In this document: positions 15,319-16,622 of the stretch, one piece after another | Layout: every line of letters starts with the position of its first letter | How positions within the stretch are numbered: the stretch's first letter is position 1 | Source of the DNA: Alphaproteobacteria bacterium | GTDB taxonomy: Bacteria > Pseudomonadota > Alphaproteobacteria > UBA828 | NCBI GenBank assembly: GCA_030604165.1 | Contig: JAUVWK010000019.1 | Location: forward strand, 1-16,622 | Direction of reading: 5' to 3' | DNA: 16,622 nt | The notes under the pieces: generated by a model | The model's input: the letters and a program-made list of their open reading frames with translations, nothing else | Database searches by the model: none | Told to the model about the DNA's origin: nothing | Translations under genes and position numbers: made by a program

Positions 15319-16296
15319 TCAGTGCAGGCGGGGAGGTTTGAGAAACTCCGCGCGGTCGGCGGAGCGCAGGCGCAAATCGAGGGTCTCGCCGTCGCGCCTG
15401 ACGGTCAGGGGAACCTCCACCCCCGCCGGCCCGAGCGACCAGATGCTGCGGAACATCGTTGCCAATTCCCCGACCGGCTCGCCGGCGACCTCGAGCACGA
15501 TATCGCCGGGGCGAAGGTCGGCCTGATCCGCGGGACCGCCTGCCGCCAAGCCCGCGACGACCAGCGCGTCTTCGGATTCAGCGGTGTATATGCCGAGCCA
15601 CGGGCGCGGCGGCTTGGCGGGCCGCCCGAATTGCATGAGGTCGTCGATGATCGGTTTCAGCAGGTCGATCGGAACGATCATGTTGCCGTCGAGCATGGTC
15701 TCCTCGCCGCTGGCCTGGCGGACGAACAACGAGCCAATGCCGAGCAGCGTGCCGTCGCTACCGATCAGCGCGGCGCCGCCCCAATTGGGATGCGGCGGCG
15801 CGGTGAAGATGGCTTCGTCGAGCAGATATTCCCAGTAGCCCGCAAACTCGCGCTGCGAGGCCACCGTCGCGTTGAGCGCGTGGCGGTGGCCGCCATGTCC
15901 CGCGACAATAACGGAGTCATCGACCTGCACCGCGGCCGAACTGCCCAATTCCAGGGGCGGCACGCCGAGCGTGCCGAGTGCTTGCACCAAGCCCAAGCCG
16001 GTTTCGTGGTCGTAACCCACCACATGGGCCGCCGCCGCTCGTTCGGCGTTGGACACCAGCCACACCGTCTCGGCCTCCGCGATCAGATAGCCGATGGTCA
16101 GGGTCAGCCCGTCGGGGCGAATCAACACACCGTTACCGGCACGCTCGGTGCCGAGCACGGACGCCGTGAACGCGTCGGCGGGAATTTCGGAGCGCAGCGA
16201 GACAACCGACGACAGTGCTCGGTCGAGCTCAAAGGCGACCTCCGCGGCCTTAGGCTGGGCCGAGGCGGGTATTTCCCATTCTGGTTGCTCTGCCAT
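15319..16296 (-). CDS. HtrA/Deg-like trypsin-fold protein with PDZ domain, predicted catalytically dead
   Basis: A 325-residue protein with the layout of HtrA/Deg proteases: a two-barrel trypsin fold (about 40-215) and one PDZ domain (about 232-312, with GLAAGGPADQADLRPGDIVL). The landmarks are recognisable, but the catalytic residues are not. The GNGVLI...LTIGYLI segment has Tyr70 where HtrA has the His of TNNHV. DHETGLGLV has Gly100 where the Asp of DxxTDLA belongs. PNWGGAAL has Trp172 in place of the Ser of GNSGGP. All three triad positions therefore appear lost while the fold-forming glycines remain, suggesting a binding or chaperone role. The N-terminus is polar with no signal peptide or anchor, and the upstream frame closes at a stop within 13 codons, so it seems cytoplasmic, unlike most HtrA proteins. 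It runs convergent to the transporter cluster. The partner is unknown. Confidence 0.88.
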   Translation of the reverse strand: MAEQPEWEIPASAQPKAAEVAFELDRALSSVVSLRSEIPADAFTASVLGTERAGNGVLIRPDGLTLTIGYLIAEAETVWLVSNAERAAAAHVVGYDHETGLGLVQALGTLGVPPLELGSSAAVQVDDSVIVAGHGGHRHALNATVASQREFAGYWEYLLDEAIFTAPPHPNWGGAALIGSDGTLLGIGSLFVRQASGEETMLDGNMIVPIDLLKPIIDDLMQFGRPAKPPRPWLGIYTAESEDALVVAGLAAGGPADQADLRPGDIVLEVAGEPVGELATMFRSIWSLGPAGVEVPLTVRRDGETLDLRLRSADRAEFLKPPRLH

Positions 16297-16444
16297 GATC
16301 GCTGCTCGTGTCCGGGTTCTTTGGCTCGGCTATCAGACCACGCCTGTGGTCATTGCGACGGCGCGAGGCCTACGGATGACATGACGTCTTCGCGTCGCTC
16401 GCGAGCGACAGTTCGGATTCAACTAATACCAAGGAGCGGTGATA
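16297..16444. promoter_or_regulatory. intergenic region with two palindromes upstream of the HtrA-like gene
   Basis: GACCAC-GCCT-GTGGTC (16336-16351) is a perfect 6-bp inverted repeat with a 4-nt centre. GTCGCTCG-CGAGCGAC (16394-16409) is a perfect 16-bp palindrome. Both lie upstream of the HtrA-like gene on the minus strand and could be operator sites or structured RNA. I cannot point to a convincing -35/-10 pair. Confidence 0.4.
16431..16436 (+). promoter_or_regulatory. consensus ribosome-binding site before a partial frame
   Basis: AAGGAG, a near-ideal Shine-Dalgarno sequence, stands 8 nt before an ATG at 16445. It is the best evidence that a gene starts here. Confidence 0.4.
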
Positions 16445-16622
16445 ATGACTCATAGGGACGGCTTGCCAAGGTTTTCGGCTAGGAGCGTGCGGCCCCGGTC
16501 GGCCCTGTGCGATGCCGCAGCATCGGGAGCCGTGCGCGTCGCCGCCCCATTGCCTTGGCAAGCCGCCGATCCGGTCGCCCATGCGACCCGTCGGCGGGCG
16601 TCGGAAGGCCTTGACGATGTCC
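16445..16622 (+). CDS. possible unknown gene, 3' truncated at the window edge
   Basis: An ATG with an AAGGAG site 8 nt upstream opens a frame (MTHRDGLPRFSARS...) without a stop for 59 codons to the window end. The product is Arg/Ala-rich and matches no family I recognise. Third-position GC in this frame is only about average for the region, so codon use does not support it. A minus-strand frame entering from the right edge (16621 down to 16370) has better codon bias up to about 16500 and then degrades. A divergent gene is therefore as likely as no gene at all. Confidence 0.28.
   Translation, partial: MTHRDGLPRFSARSVRPRSALCDAAASGAVRVAAPLPWQAADPVAHATRRRASEGLDDV

Noticed and set aside
15295..16455. 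386-codon plus-strand open frame opposite the HtrA-like gene
   Set aside because: The minus strand shows clear trypsin-fold and PDZ landmarks; the plus frame shows none.
16370..16621. Minus-strand frame entering from the right edge
   Set aside because: Codon bias looks coding from the edge to about 16500 but then collapses, no family is recognisable, and a consensus ribosome site on the other strand competes. Left unannotated; sequence beyond the window would settle it.

Overview
The window is about 16.6 kb of GC-rich chromosomal DNA. The gene set is otsB/GH15/otsA/glk, a cytochrome P460, a TMADH-type flavoenzyme and a Pot-type ABC transporter. Together with strong third-position GC and a CtrA-like TTAA-N7-TTAAC box, it suggests an alphaproteobacterium, perhaps a Rhodospirillales-like lineage. 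That assignment is inference. I see no rRNA, tRNA, CRISPR array, insertion sequence or phage gene.

Region 1 (1-1767): the 3' end of a nitroreductase-family gene, a secreted cytochrome P460-type monohaem protein, and a small predicted lipoprotein preceded by the CtrA-like box.

Region 2 (about 1959-7078): a tightly packed four-gene trehalose operon, otsB, GH15 glucoamylase/trehalase-like hydrolase, otsA, glk. All three junctions overlap (8, 4 and 4 bp). The set can in principle make trehalose from glucose-6-phosphate and UDP-glucose, split it again, and rephosphorylate the glucose. The GH15 gene carries a near-perfect 18-bp tandem duplication just after its start codon.

Region 3 (about 7275-15272): a polyamine-type (PotD-like) binding protein, a 734-residue FMN/4Fe-4S/dinucleotide-binding enzyme of the trimethylamine dehydrogenase family, a second paralogous PotD-like protein, then ATPase and two permeases (PotA/PotB/PotC-like). 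Each binding-protein gene is followed by a strong hairpin. The TMADH-like enzyme keeps the flavin cysteine and Fe-S cysteines but lacks the Tyr and His of the catalytic triad. This looks like an uptake-plus-oxidation locus for an N-substituted amine that may not be trimethylamine. The first binding protein appears to start at an ATT codon.

Region 4 (15319-16622): a convergent gene for a cytoplasmic HtrA-like trypsin-fold plus PDZ protein in which the His, Asp and Ser triad positions all appear substituted (a predicted pseudoprotease). Beyond it lies a region with two palindromes and an uncertain partial reading frame at the window edge.
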